Positions 43,276 through 56,012 are shown, numbered from the stretch's first letter. The stretch: 64,000 bases of DNA from Myxocyprinus asiaticus (GCF_019703515.2 NC_059347.1:18932001-18996000); one strand, 5' to 3'. Program-made: numbers and translations. Notes: generated by a model not told the origin, from the letters alone.

Positions 43276-45460
43276 ATACGAGTTACAGATTTGGCATTAT
43301 GTTGGGTTGCAAAATAAGTTATTAAAATTAATAATACAGTTACTGTATGTTGTGCAGAATAACATTTTTATGTCTCACTCATAAAACTAATATTCATGAA
43401 AATACTTTAGCTAAGCATTAAAATATCATACTTTTCCTAGCACAATATCACATCTAATTATAAGCAGTGTTATATGGTATTTCTATGTGTAAAACAATGC
43501 AAATGGGAATCTGCGATGTGGTCGGAGTCTCTGCTGATCACTGTAGAGCTGGCCTTCTTAAAGGTTCAAGACAAGTTCATAAGGCTGAGGAACACTCTGG
43601 GAATTAAATGTTGAAATCAGAGGAACAGGAAGTCCCTAATTACCAATGAACAATCCATGTAGTTGATGTAGAGTGCAGATACCCTCATAAACTACAGATT
43701 TCCCGCTCATTTTAGGAGAAGCCAGTAGCTTTCAAATGTGCTTCATAAAAGGAGGGAGGGAAAATGTGTGGCAGACCAACAAATAAAAATTCTAAAAGTT
43801 CTATGGATTGATTTTAGGTGTATTCTCCCTTATATTGCCTGTTTCACAAAATTCTTTACAGCACATAATTGTAATCTGTATTTAGTTGCACTGACATTAA
43901 TTACTAATCAAGGAATAGTTTTGGAGTGCCCCAAGGAAGCTGCCACCACACTGGACAGCTATGTAAATTGGCATTCATTCTCGTCCAGTCTCAACAGTGC
44001 GGTCAGATGTTTAAATAATCAGTCTATAGTGTCATACGTGGTGTTGTGCTTGGCTCTCACTGTGTGGCTTTGTTTATGTTAAGTGGGTCAACACTACATA
44101 ATGTAGTTGTTTTCTCAATGGAAGAACACAGCAATGGTCTTTTGGAGTGGGAGAGGAGGTGTGCAACACTTTATATGGGGCAATAAAACAATATTTCCTT
44201 TAGTTTTTCATATATATTTATATACTGATATATAGTCATAAATAATTTATACTATTTAGAAAAATAATAATAATTAACATCTTATTTCGGATTAGCTTTG
44301 CCATAATTTGTTGCAAATAATATTGACATTCTAAATCAATATGTGTCTCACTCAAAGTGTATTTTATTATTATTATAATTTTTTATTATTCTTTTCTTTC
44401 TTTTTAAAGGATCATCCCCAAATGAATACCTTTCAAAAACAGTCACTGATGAGCTGATGGTCAATGGTTTTTAAGCTGTTTCATTTAACACCAATAACCA
44501 ATCAGTGTTCTCACATTGTAATGGGGCACATCCCATGTGTCGTTATGTCCTTGTTTAGGAACAAACCCCTTCTATTGTTCTGCCTTTTTGTGGTGTCACT
44601 CATTGTGTAGGACTAATGGCTAGACAAGAAGTGGAGGCTACTGTCTGACTTCTGTGCTTTCACACTGCTCTTGAGTCAGTGAGACAGGATTCCAGATCAT
44701 GTTTTATTTTCTATATGATTACATTAGTGGTGGCTTTAAAGGGAGAAACTGGCCAGCTACATGTTGCAAACAAGCAGGGTCTCTTTTAGCACATTTAGGA
44801 ACTAATTTTAAGGGCCTGTATCTGTTCTGAGATTAAAAAGACACTGAAATGTGCCAGACAAGTAGTCAAATCTGCCAAAAGAGAATAAAGGAAAACAGTG
44901 TCTGCCACTGATATATATAGCTTTCTGGGCTGACAACCCAGACGGAGGCAGAAAAAAAAAGTAAAATTCTTTTAGGATACTTGGCAACAAGAGCGTCTTC
45001 AGTGGTAGTTAAAATAAGGGGAAACAACTGGCCCCTGTACCTAATAAAAGAAAAGTCAGTTGGTTAAATTGGGTCTGAACTGATGCAATACTGTAAAAAC
45101 ATGCAGATATAGGCTATTGTAGCACTAATGGGACAAGTCAAATTTCTTGTTGGGACAAGACTTTTAAATGCACAAGCCTAGGAGACACATTTAAAATGAC
45201 CAGTGCCTATTTTTATCAGACAAAACAAAATATTCTTCAACAGCTGCATTTGACTAAACTGATTTTCTTTCTGAGCATGCAGAATATCAAAAAATAATTT
45301 GGATGACCAGTGAAAATAATGCAATGAAATGATAATGAATCACAAAAAACAGTATATACGGAAAACAGTTACTCCTTCATCCCCAATTACTTTTGGACCC
45401 CAGTGAGTTTTGGAAAATTGTGCAAGTTTACTCAAACTCCCCTGCGTTTAAAATGCAGCT
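43276..45460. other. intergenic, nothing recognised
   Basis: Sequence between the dynamin gene and the rgs3-like gene. No exon, RNA gene or clear repeat was recognised. Confidence 0.5.
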
Positions 45461-45465
45461 CTCTG

Positions 45466-45470
45466 ATTGG
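45466..45470 (+). promoter_or_regulatory. inverted CCAAT box upstream of rgs3-like first exon
   Basis: ATTGG in CTCTGATTGGTGGACG, 168-172 bp before the start codon at 45638. A weak clue for the promoter; no TATA box was recognised at a fitting distance. Confidence 0.3.
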
Positions 45471-45637
45471 TGGACGCATCCACACAGCCTCATCTGTCGC
45501 ACACACACACTTCCTCTTCAGTGAGAAGGACTGATGGGGGGAGTTTCTGGAGTTTGAATGTTTGCGGTGGCACATCTGGACTTCTCAGACCCTGGTACAA
45601 AAATAAACCGAATAGCTGGGCATTTGTGTTTATAGAG

Positions 45638-45684
45638 ATGGACTATGGGAGACAACACGCCCGCTGTATGGATATCCGAGAAAG
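45638..45684 (+). CDS. rgs3: rgs3-like first coding exon (upstream promoter)
   Basis: ATG at 45638 in a good context (GAGATGG) starts MDYGRQHARCMDIRE and ends in phase 2 (AG|GTAAGT). The frame is open upstream to 45467 but without another ATG, so this start is preferred. The link to the next exon rests on phase and on the continued basic character, not on known similarity. Confidence 0.65.
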
Positions 45685-46648
45685 GTAAGTGTAAACTACC
45701 TTATTTGGAATATTTCTGAGTCCTTTTGGAAAAGCCTAAGATGAATCTTAAAATACAAGCTCAGTTCATCTGTGGTGGTTCAAGAGTTTACATACGAGTT
45801 AATACCACTGTTGCCTGCAATGTTGTGGCGTGTAAGCAATGGTGATAACTGGAAATAACTTTATTTTCTTAGTTAAAAATACCAACATCAAATTTGAAGT
45901 ACAGTTAACTTCTTCAGGTTAAGTAAACAGATGTGTTAGAATCTAAAGCACTATATCAGAGCTCTATTAAATGTAACAATGTCACATTGCACATTGTTAT
46001 AAAAGAAGTGAAAAGAGTGTAATCCGCTCCTGTACTTCCTGATTACTGATGCGCTCAAGCAGCAAGTTCATGATTACAGGATAAAGTTGTAAAGGTTTTT
46101 CCCCCCCATTGTGTGTGTGGGTTTTTTCTAGCAAAAATTACGGCATTGGACAACAGAACAACGATTTTATACCTCGACGATGGTATATAACTTGACGTAA
46201 AACCGCTTTTGCATTATTTTGGTTAAACGCTGTTTATCAGCGAAACAATACAGGATAAAGTGTACCCAAAAAACAATCTATATATTATGGTAGACCTATT
46301 CTCTGAACTAACGTTACCCTTTTTTTTTTCTTTTTTTTCTTAAATTACTTTAAAGGAATAGTTCACCCAAAAATGAAAATTCTAAAAATCAAGATTTTGA
46401 AATTGAAATTGAAGCTTCAAATAATGCATAAAGGCAGCATAAAAGTAATCCAGACAACTCCAGTGGTTAAATCCATGTCTTCAGAAGTGAGATGATAGGT
46501 GTGGGTGAGACCCGGATACATTTTTAAGTCCTTTTTACAATAAATTCTCCTCCCTGCCCAGTAACTGGAGATATGCATGAATAATGCAAAACGCCAAAAA
46601 CAAAAGAAGAATGTGGAAGTGAAAGTGGAGATTTATAGTAAAAAAAGA

Positions 46649-46687
<39 letters not shown>

Positions 46688-47801
46688 GTTTCTTGCCCAC
46701 ACCTATCATTTCGGTTCTGAAGACAATGATTAGACCACTGGAGTCTTATAAATGACTTTTATGCTGCCTTTATGTGCTTTTTTGAGCTTCAAAGTTCTGG
46801 CCAGCACCATTCACTTGCATTGAATGGACTGACAGTGCTGAGATATTCTTCATTTCTTCATTTGTGTTCTGCTGAAGAAAGAAAGTCATATACATCTGGG
46901 ATGGCATGGGGGTGAGTAAATGATGAGAGAATTTTCAATTTTGGTAATTATTCCTTTAAACCAGTGTGTCACAAGGTAAATTTGAGTACATTTATGAAGT
47001 CAGTGCCTAAGCAAAGCAACCACAGTTCATCATTTCGACATGTCCCAGATCTTAAAATTTCATTTTTTTGTTTGTTGATTTTGAACAGTATATCCATTGT
47101 TTTATTGTTTTATTTTATTTTTATTTTTTTTGTGAAATGTTTAGCTTGAAACATGTGCTTGTGTTATCTTCCTTTAAAATGAATACCAATGTTTTATATT
47201 TTGCTATCTCTGAGGTGAAGACATTTATACATTTGTTCACCCAAGTGTCCAAATGTGTGGGGCCACTGTAGCCTAAATGTCTTAATAATGTATTAAAATA
47301 CAAGTTTAATACCTTTAAGAGGTACTTAAGTAAAAGTAAGTTTAAAAAAAAAACAAAAATATTTAAGTAATGAAAAGCAACTTAATTTGAATCTACATTA
47401 CATGTCACCCATAAAATCTGAAAGATCAAAACATTTGGTCTGGGTTAAACAGTGCCTCCGACCTCTCATTCCTGCAGATTGCCTGTTGAGCTGTCAGAAG
47501 AAATTCCCTTCAACTTATCCAGAATGCCTTAAATAACTTAATGAGGGGCATTCCTTGTTGATTTATAAATTAGCAAATTAACAACATTTAGAGTGTACAC
47601 AATCATCTATAGTAGGAGTAACTATAACAACTTCAGATAAAATGTAGGTTATAATAGTGTGGACATTATGACAGTCCAGCTATTGCATGATTGTCTGTGG
47701 ATTAAGATCATTTCAGAGCCTCCTGCGGGGTGCACTTGTCTATCACTCTGTCATCAGATTTCATGTGCCAAACACATAAACACCTCTGGCTGTTCCCTCA
47801 G
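45685..47801. other. intron with one foldback element
   Basis: Contains copy D (46352-46958) and an (AT)n tract; otherwise nothing recognised. Confidence 0.5.
46352..46958. mobile_element. foldback element, copy D
   Basis: Left AAAGGAATAGTTCACCCAAA, right TTTTGGTAATTATTCCTTT. Shares GGAGATATGCATGAATAATG with copy B's GGCGATATACATGAAGAATG. An (AT)n tract at 46650-46684 interrupts it. Confidence 0.8.
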
Positions 47802-47981
47802 GAAGAGACTTCACAGGGAATCCCTTTGGCTACAGGATCCATCCCTCCCCAAGGGCCCATCAACAAAGAAGCCGTGCGGAGAGAGAACCAGGCTTACAGA
47901 CAGCAGAGAGAGGAGAACTTCGGCGAGACACATCAGATCTGTCAGGGACAAAAGGGCATTGGCACCCAGCCACCAGACAAA
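47802..47981 (+). CDS. rgs3: rgs3-like exon 2, basic region
   Basis: In the phase demanded by both neighbours it reads (R)KRLHRESLWLQDPSLPKGPS, then TKKPCGERTRLTDSRERRTS and ARHIRSVRDKRALAPSHQT. Acceptor GTTCCCTCAG, donor GTAAAG, phase 2 to 2. Another frame (EETSQGIPLATGSIPP...) is also open but would hit a stop in the next exon. Rich in Arg/Lys, no domain recognised. Confidence 0.6.
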
Positions 47982-48503
47982 GTAAAGAACCTCTGTGTCT
48001 ATGAGGCTTGTGACATAAACGTGTGACATGAACTGAACATTTCTGTTTAATGCTGCGTGACCATATCAAAACAAACCATACACTGTTTAGCCCGGATATA
48101 CCAGTGAATGGAACAATACGTCATCTGTGTATGATTATCCATGTTAAGAATAATTAATAACTAACTTTCTGCACGTACACCTCTGCTCTATATTTATTAT
48201 GGTATGTGCTTGTATTTTGTTTTCTCTTTGATTAATTACTGCTGGTTGAATATTATTATTGAAAGCTGCGTTGGATAAAAGCATCTGCTAAATGAATAAA
48301 TGGAACTGTAATTAATGCTAAGAGTCACTTTTTAAAAATAAGCAAAAAGCATGAATGTTGTGGGCGACAGTTAATTTGCTCTCATACAATAGAATCAATC
48401 TCATTCATATAGAATGTGTCACATTGAATAACATTTAAGTAGACACACAGTTGTGTTTTTTTCCGCATGCTGCTATTTCTTCCTGTGATTTCTGTATTGT
48501 CAG

Positions 48504-48664
48504 TGCTGGAAGGCCAAATGAGAAAGAATGGGGCAACGCTCTGAGCCAAAGTACATCTGCACATGTTAAAGTGGCGGCAGTGGTCAAAACCACTGTTATT
48601 AACAATACAGAAACGGCACGCAAGAAGAGGAGGAAGATTCACCCTTCTGGTTTCAGAGGAAAAG
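48504..48664 (+). CDS. rgs3: rgs3-like exon 3, region just before C2
   Basis: Reads (N)AGRPNEKEWGNALSQSTSA, then HVKVAAVVKTTVINNTETAR and KKRRKIHPSGFRGK with a split Gly. The basic ARKKRRK run directly before GQLKL resembles RGS3, where a PARKR-type segment precedes GQLRL. Acceptor TGTATTGTCAG, donor GTAAGA, phase 2 in and 1 out. Confidence 0.75.
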
Positions 48665-48711
48665 GTAAGAGATTCATCTTTCCCCAAGCATTGGTTTCTG
48701 AGTCACACATT

Positions 48712-50580
48712 AAAGGGATAGTTCACCCAAAAATGAAAATTCTGTCATTATTTACTTACCCTCATGATATCCCAGGTGTGTATGACTTTTTTTCTTCACT
48801 AGAACACATTTGAAGAAAATTAGTAAAATATCTCAGCTCAGTAGGTCCTTAAAATGCAAGTGGATGGTGATCCGATTTTTGAAGCTCCAAAAATCACAGA
48901 CAGTCAGCATAAACATCATTGATATGACTCCAGCTGTTAAATTAATGTCTTCTAAAGCATCATGATCGCTTTTGGTGCAAAAATGATCAATATTTAAGTA
49001 CTTTTTTAACTCTAAAGGCCTCGATATACTTCCTACGAAATCGAAGAACTAACGGGTGTGACATCATTTAGAAAAAAATCTGGCCTAAAAGGTGTTTTTG
49101 CATTCATTTTGGTGGTTCGTAACAGCTTGCTGGGGCAAACTTTTAGTAAAAATTCTTATCGGCTGCTAAACACCTTCTTACTGCCATTGGTCCATGTCAT
49201 CTGTACGTGTGACCTGGAGCTCCACTTACTTTGAAGCCGATGGCTAATTTTTTTTTACGTTGTTCAGTGAGTCAAAATCAGTCAACATGAACACATCGAT
49301 ATGCAGCGTTATTAGCGAGCTGGTGCAAATGTACCTACATCTGTACGATCGTTCACTTAAAGACATTTTCCAAGACCAAGTCATGTGATTTTTTCTTTTT
49401 TTTTTTGTCTACTAAAGGAATCAAATCTTCTCAAATACTCTCAAGTGCCCATTCACTCATGTGCCATCTGCAGCAAAAGCCATTCACACATCTGTTTAAA
49501 GTAAGATATGCCTGTATCATCATTGTTTAATCTTTGTTCTGCACATTAACACTTTTATACACTCATTTTGGCAATTACAATAACAGAGTGTAACCGGCGC
49601 ATATTATGGCTGCTTGTAGCATGTTAGTGCATTAGCATCATAAATTCATAAGGTAAACAAGACAAATGAAACATTTTCTACTGCATATATACTTTAAATC
49701 ATCATCGAGTGGTTAAAACAGCTTCTTTTAAATAAACAGCTTTTTTTTTTATCATAAAGTCATTGAAAACATATTTTTAAGGTTTTACATGTAGTTTCCT
49801 CATATTTAAATTTACTTCTAAATGCCTCCCACAGCGGTGTGGCGGGTGTCTGAATTTTCGGAAACAGTATACTGATGCTCTGCTGTTCAGAACTTCTTTA
49901 CCCCTGAAGGAAGAATGAAGAAGAACTTCTGCGGAAGTATAACGAGGCCTTAAATCATTGCTTCCGGCCTGCAGCGGTATGTGCGTGACGTAATTGGGTT
50001 GGCATGTGAGACACATGAGAACTGAGGCACGTGCAACACACATGGATGAGCGGCGCTGTTTACAAGTGAGTAGGAGGAATGCTGTACATTAGCTTGGTTG
50101 GTTTTTGGTTTAGATCTGTATTTATCCATTTCTTTACTCACAATGGTGTGTATGTGTGTGAATGTCTCAACCGAGAGGAGAACGTGAGATTACGTCTGTA
50201 TCATGGCAACGCAAATACATCTCACGGGAGACCGCGTGATCTCCACCCTCTTGTGAAGCCTAACTGAAGCAATGGTTTATAATTAAAAAGTACTTCAATA
50301 TTGATATTTTTTCACACCAAAAGCAATCTTATCGCTTTAGAAGACATTCATTTAACCGGTAGAGCCATATCGATGACGTTTATGCTGACTGTCTGTGATT
50401 TTTGGAACCTCAAAGAGAAATCTCCATTCACTTGCATTTTAAGAACCTACTGAGCTGAGATATTTTTCTGTTTTTCTTCAAATATGTTCTGGTGAAGAAA
50501 GAAAGTCATACTCACCTGGGATATCATGAGGGTGTGTAAATAATGAGGGAATTTTCATTTTTTGGTGAACTATCCCTTTA
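48712..50580. mobile_element. foldback element, copy E, with nested insertion
   Basis: Left AAAGGGATAGTTCACCCAAA, right GGTGAACTATCCCTTT. It begins 48 bp after the exon-3 donor. About 1.87 kb because another element (49016-49950) is inserted. Outer arms pair over some 300 bp, as in copy A. Confidence 0.85.
49016..49950. mobile_element. DNA transposon nested in copy E
   Basis: Left AGGCCTCGATATACTTCC, right GGAAGTATAACGAGGCCT, flanked by CTAA/TTAA-like sequence. About 935 bp, no transposase. A fragment with similar sequence (AAGTATACCCAGGCCTTT) is at 60747. Confidence 0.65.
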
Positions 50581-52573
50581 ATGTTGGTGACAATTCTTAT
50601 GGAGATGAGTGAACAGTTATTACAATAATGTTTTGCACTTTGAGCCACTAGATGGCAGTGTTAGATTCTCAGAGCAATGTTTGTAATGCAGCGCATGCTT
50701 ACTGAATATTTTTTTTTTTTTTTTTACATCAGACACTATTGTATGATAATGTTTAAAACATGCTGCCTCCATTGTTGTAGCTTTTAGTTATGACCGTGTA
50801 AATAAATATAGTTATTTTGCAATAAAAATGCTAAAAATCGAAATATCTAAAAAAAAAAAACATATATATTAAATAATATATAATATATCTGATCAAATAA
50901 TGAGATATGTTAAAAGTCTTATCAAATAATAAGTAAAAGTCATGGCTGTAATTACTTCCGGTTCATTCACCACACTGGAAATGGAAGGTCAATTTGAGAG
51001 CAGATTGAGGGATACAGTATTCCGCACAGTATGTACACTGTACATTTAAGCCCTTACTGCTAAACACAGCAATCTTAAATTTGGTTATAACATTGTAAAG
51101 CTTTGTGAATAGCTCAAAATTACGCATGCACCCTACTGTATATATTTTTCACTATTTTAATTTATAAAGCATTCCATTGCATAACCGTGTTATGGTATGG
51201 ATCCCTATTTCTATACATTCTGCTCAAAACATTTGTGCTTACTGAAAGGACAGTGGTTGCACATCAATAAATACCTCCTGACAATAGCAGAGCAATTGTA
51301 TATTTGTAGACTGAAAGCTAAAATCTGGGGTTCAGGTGTCCCATCTCAGTGATCTCACAAATCACAACACAATGATGAGCTTTATACATTTTTTGCCTGT
51401 TACATTTTTTGGAATATAAGACATTGCCTGAATTAATTTGACTGCATTACTGCATGCTCCGCTGCCAGCTGTTTATTGTTATTTTTGTCTGCGTGAATGT
51501 TGAGTTGCATGCATTTTCCATGGCTTCTCTTTCCCAATGGAGGCTAGGAGATGCTTTATGCAATCAGCATGGTTTTGCTCTTGTGGAGGGATGCGTACCA
51601 TCCACAACCACATGAAGGATAATTACATTTTGAGTTATTTTGAGTCCAGCTAGCATGATTATACAGCAGGCACCAGCTGGTCATCAGTGAAATCTGGATT
51701 TAACCACTGGAGATGGATAGCCAGATCTAAAAATTAATGACGCAATGACTGTTTAATTTCCTGCATGGTCTGTCAATGAATGACTCTTAGAGATTAAAGT
51801 CCTTTAACGGACAAGAAAAAAGGCTTCTACTTTAGGCTGCTTTTACAGCAATAAGATGTAGTTTGACAATAGATTCTTTGAGAGTGGCTTTCTGTCCTAA
51901 GGAGAAAAGGTTTTTCACTACAAGAATAATACATTTGTATTTTCAAAGCTTAAGTTGTCTATAAGACATCAGGGTGTTTGACAAAGTCTACAGTTAATAC
52001 ATAATATGCATCCAAACTTTTTTGAAGGATTGATTCTAAATCTGATCATTGTCTTGAGTTATTTTTAATGTTGTGCTTTTTTTGTATGTTTTGTTAGAAA
52101 GGAGAGGGGTAGTCCAAGATGTTTGTGTACTGTTGTTTTCTGAGACTATTTGCTAAAGTGAGCTCAAACACATTATAAGGGAAACCTTATCTGAAATCTA
52201 AAATCTGATTTCAGATCAGCCCAAAAGAGCAACATCAGTCAAAGGTATTGCGTATTATTATACAGCAGGTGGACTTGGCCTTCCTCCCCCCCACGCCCCC
52301 TTTCACTCCATTCATCAGTGCTGCTCTCTGACCAATCACAGCTCTTCCTGTCTAATCAGCTATTCAAAATGAAAAGGCGGTTGAAATGTAAGCCTGTTTT
52401 TTCTTGCTGTGCTTTATTCTCTGGTTGCAAGATATGGATAGTGGCAGTTAAATTCATGAATAGCTATGAGGCATCAAATCGGAATGTATTTACAAATGTT
52501 TTGATAATTCACGTGTGATGCAAATGAGTTGAGACGTTTTATTTTTTATTTTTAGCTGCAGTTTAATTATGAT
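50581..52573. other. intron or promoter region, nothing firm
   Basis: No exon recognised. A T-run at 50708-50726. It would include the promoter of the internal first exon at 52574. Confidence 0.45.
52332..52336 (+). promoter_or_regulatory. CCAAT box upstream of internal first exon
   Basis: CCAAT in TGACCAATCACAG, about 240 bp before the ATG at 52574. Suggestive only. Confidence 0.3.
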
Positions 52574-52655
52574 ATGGGCTCTAAGAGGGAAAAGAGAGAG
52601 ACACTGGGCTGTTTAAGCCAATGGCAGAGAGTGTCCTTTATTTTACAAACTCATG
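52574..52655 (+). CDS. rgs3: rgs3-like alternative first exon
   Basis: ATG at 52574 opens MGSKREKRETLGCLSQWQRV then SFILQTH and a split Gly, ending CATG|GTGAGT. The phase (1) is the same as that of exon 3, so it joins GQLKLTV in frame. There is no convincing acceptor upstream and it begins with an ATG in GATATGG context, so it looks like a second first exon giving a protein of about 210 residues with the stop at 61640. Inference from phase, donor and open frame. Confidence 0.6.
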
Positions 52656-52914
52656 GTGAGTCTTTCTGGCTCAACTCTTTCTTGACCTGCTGTTCTAAAA
52701 TTATACATGCTGTAATAGTTAATTAAATTGTTTGTGTCTGTCTGATGTCAAATGCATCTTGAGGCAAAGACTTTAACATTCACTTGTTTGACTGCACATA
52801 TTGTTGTGGCAAAAGATGACCTGTTTGTGACAGGTTTTGCTGATGTTTTGAAGGAAATATGTGTGCCAGTTTACATATTAGTGAAACAGAGAATGTATCA
52901 CCAGTAGGTGTGTC

Positions 52915-53312
52915 AGGGGGCCTAGGTAGCTCAGCGAATAAAGACGCTGAATACCACCCCTGGAGTTGCGAGATCAAATCCTGGGGTGTGCTGAGGGACT
53001 CCAGCCAGGTCATTCAGGAGGGTAGAGTCACATGGGGTAACCTCATCGCGGTTGCTATTATGTGGTTCTCGCTCTCGGTGGGGCGTGTGGTGAGTTGTGC
53101 GTGGATGCTGCAGAGAATAGCGTGAAGCCTCCACACGCGCTCCATCACCGCGGTAACGCACTCAACAAGCCACGTGATTGATGGTCTCAGACGCGGAGGC
53201 AACTGAGATTCATCCTCCGCCCCCCGGATTGAGGCGAGTCACTACGCCACCACGAGGACTTAGAGTGCATTGGGAATTGGACATTCCAAATTGGAGAGAA
53301 AAAAAATTACAA
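52915..53312 (+). mobile_element. tRNA-derived SINE
   Basis: The head GGCCTAGGTAGCTCAGCGAA resembles the A box of a tRNA, and GAGATCAAATCC the B box (normally GTTCGAATCC). A body (GTCACATGGGGTAACC, CTCGGTGGGGCGTGTGG, CAACAAGCCACGTGAT) and an A-rich tail follow. Not a functional tRNA gene: it lacks a proper cloverleaf and continues as SINE body. Confidence 0.85.
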
Positions 53313-53420
53313 AAATTATATGAGTCATAGAAATTCATGGGTCAAAAGGTGTGTGAACTCTTTATATAATTGTTTTTTGTATCTTGTGTATAAAATCTGT
53401 TTTTTCGTCTTTGTTCGCAG

Positions 53421-53471
53421 GTCAACTGAAACTGACAGTTACTCCTGGCAATGGGGTGCTTTATGTTCGAA
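53421..53471 (+). CDS. rgs3: rgs3-like exon 4, C2 strand 1
   Basis: Encodes (G)QLKLTVTPGNGVLYVR, the first C2 strands, after TTCGCAG; donor GTAAGC, phase 1 out. Accepts either exon 3 or the internal first exon. Confidence 0.9.
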
Positions 53472-53947
53472 GTAAGCACAATTACATGTCTGTAAACAGT
53501 TTTTGTACTTTGTACTTTTGAAGTTTAACAGTTTGTTTGCTGTAAATAAAGCTCTTCTCATGCATCCATACATTTTTTTTTTAATTTATAGGTTGTGCTT
53601 ACAATGATTTCATACTTGAATCATTTCTAAACAACAGTTTGAATGCCTTACACTATAAAAATGTAAATATCTAAATGAACTGGTTTTAATTCAGTCAGCC
53701 TGATTTCTGTAGAAAAGACATAATGTAGAAAAAAGGTATCAAATGCATGTATATCCAAATAAGTATTTGTCATTACAGTTTTTGTTGTATTTACTTTTTG
53801 TATTTTAACAGAGCCTACCTCACAAATTTCAATGCTCATTTTCCACCATGTGTGATCTGTGCAAATTACAATGAAAGACTTATGACTTACAGTATATCCA
53901 CTTTTTACACTACAGGCAGTATTTTCACTAATGTTGTCATTTCACAG

Positions 53948-54006
53948 TTTTGGAAGCCAGGGGACTCATGGGAAGAGAGTATAGACCAAGTGACTCATAT
54001 GTCAAG
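53948..54006 (+). CDS. rgs3: rgs3-like exon 5, C2 first loop
   Basis: Joins as (I)LEARGLMGREYRPSDSYVK. The pattern xxEARGL...SDxYVK is the C2 hallmark; the common Pro of DPYVK is Ser here. Acceptor TTTCACAG, donor GTGGGC, phase 0 out. Confidence 0.9.
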
Positions 54007-54569
54007 GTGGGCACTTTAACATATTTGATAAGCAGTGTGTTTTTATGACTCTGCAGGCAATATTTGGCATGGCACATAAGCTCATCTGCATGCACATCAA
54101 CAGGGAAGGTAACAACCAAGTTCTTACAGAGTAGATGGGAAAGTAGGGGAGAGAAAGGGGGAATGGAATCAGGACAGGCTGAACTTGAAACCGGGTCTCC
54201 ATGAGTCAGCAATTTTTCATATGTCATGAGCATGTGCACAACCCACTGCACCACAGCTCAGACCCAATATATCAATAGAGAAACAACGTTAACTGTCCTG
54301 TTCCCATGTAGGTGATGATGTGATATTGTTTTTGTCATTATTTGTCACATAATTCCCTGTGGATGTCTGCCCTTCAAATGAACCCATGTTCATTTCATCT
54401 GAGGCAGGTTTCAGGCATGAGAAAGCATAAGTTGTGTTGGCAGCTGTCCACTTGCATTCAGATACAAGTGTTGATTGATTTTCCCTCCATATATGATGAA
54501 TATGTCCGCTAGCAATGTTAAACTAATGAACTTGATAGGAACCGCTAACACGTTTTTTGTACGTTTCAG

Positions 54570-54664
54570 ATAGCCATTGCTCCAGATGTTGACCACAGCA
54601 AGCAATGGAAGACCAGGACCATTCTAGACTGCAAAAGTCCTGTTTTCAATGAGACTTTTATGTT
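54570..54664 (+). CDS. rgs3: rgs3-like exon 6, C2 middle
   Basis: Encodes IAIAPDVDHSKQWKTRTILD then CKSPVFNETFM and a split Leu. It matches RGS3's ISLIPED...QKTQTVPDCRNPxFHEHF in layout. Acceptor CGTTTCAG, donor GTGAGT, phase 2 out. Confidence 0.93.
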
Positions 54665-55032
54665 GTGAGTGATTTTCTTGTAGTTTTATTGTTCAGCAAA
54701 CAAAAATGTTTGATGTTCAAAATGAGCACTTTGTGATCTGGGATTTTAAATGAGGAAGTAGAAGTGTGTCTTGTTATCTTATACTGTAGTTGAATAATTT
54801 ATGTTAAACATTATGTGCTCCCTAACCCCTTGCGTGACAGGCTCTATATTTCAATCAATCTTTCTGCCTTTAAGACCTGAAAAGATTGAGTCTGCTGCCT
54901 CTCTTTTGTTGGCTAAATCAAGGCAAATCTCTTTAAAGACTTTTGAAGTCTTTGCAGGAGAAAGACATTGTGTTGTTGGATAAAGCTGGACATTGATGGA
55001 TGAGCTTTTTAAGTGTTGTATTTACGTTCCAG

Positions 55033-55101
55033 AGATGTGGATGAGGACGATCATAAGAAAAGACTGTTAGTAACAGTGTGGAATCGAAATCGAACATCCA
55101 G
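55033..55101 (+). CDS. rgs3: rgs3-like exon 7, C2 strand with VTVWNR
   Basis: Encodes (L)DVDEDDHKKRLLVTVWNRNR then TS and a split Arg. The KRLLVTVWNR run is identical to RGS3. Acceptor ACGTTCCAG, donor GTAAAA. Confidence 0.95.
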
Positions 55102-55328
55102 GTAAAACTTTATCTTCTTTCATTTTTTATTCTGTAAAACATAATATCTTGTAATTGTTACCTCAAGGAGTTATTTCTACCCTTCAAATTCGTCTGTTGG
55201 TGTAACTAATGTATTTATGTTGATTCAGCGATGTTAAATTAAATCAAGTTTGACTTGAATCAAACCAGTTAATTTAGATGTTAAAACAAGGTTAACATTT
55301 TTTCCCTGGGCAGGGATCATGACCTAAC

Positions 55329-55340
<12 letters not shown>

Positions 55341-55374
<34 letters not shown>
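55341..55374. repeat. (TA)n microsatellite
   Basis: Long TA run next to the left end of MITE copy 2. Confidence 0.95.
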
Positions 55375-55380
<6 letters not shown>

Positions 55381-55386
55381 CGTATA

Positions 55387-55931
55387 CACTACCAGTCAAA
55401 AGTTTTGAAACACTTGACTGAAATGTTTCTCATGATCTTAAAAATCTTTTGATCTGAAGGCGTATGCTTAAATGTTTGAAGTTAGATTTGTAGACAAAAA
55501 TATAATTGTGCTACCATATTTATTTATTTCATTATAAATCTAAAATTTAATAAAATGTAATAAAAAAAAAAGTTTCTGAAATTGATGACTTTGACCAAAT
55601 AATAAAGAAAATCAGCCAATAAGTGCCCAACATAGATGGGATCTCCTTCAATACTGTTTAAAAATCATCCCAGGGTGATACCTCAAGAAGTTGGTTGAGA
55701 AAATGTCAAGAGTATATTTCTGCAAATTCTAGGCAAAGGGTGACTACTTTGAAGATGCTAAAATATAACAAAGTTTTGATTTATTTTGGATTTTGTTTAG
55801 CCACAACATAATTCCCATAGTTCCATTTATGTTATTCCAAAGTTTGATGACTTTACTATTATTCTAAAATGTGAAAAAAAAAAATTATAATAGAGAATGA
55901 GTAAGTGTTTCAAAACTTTTGACAGATAGTG
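55387..55931. mobile_element. Tc1/mariner-type MITE, copy 2
   Basis: Left CACTACCAGTCAAAAGTTTT, right AAACTTTTGACAGATAGTG. It matches copy 1 (26588-27107) along nearly its whole length with few changes. TA precedes it; the right flank is TG, next to a (TG)n(TA)n tract. Confidence 0.85.
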
Positions 55932-55935
55932 TGTT

Positions 55936-56012
<77 letters not shown>
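55932..56012. repeat. (TG)n(TA)n microsatellite
   Basis: TG repeats passing into a TA run. Confidence 0.95.

Noticed and set aside
47730..48026. Alternative frame of the rgs3-like exon 2 (EETSQGIPLATG...)
   Set aside because: Splicing in that frame reaches a stop soon after the start of exon 3; the other frame fits phases on both sides.
52915..52990. Possible tRNA gene
   Set aside because: Box A and B are recognisable but the cloverleaf is poor and SINE body and A-rich tail follow, so it is a SINE head.
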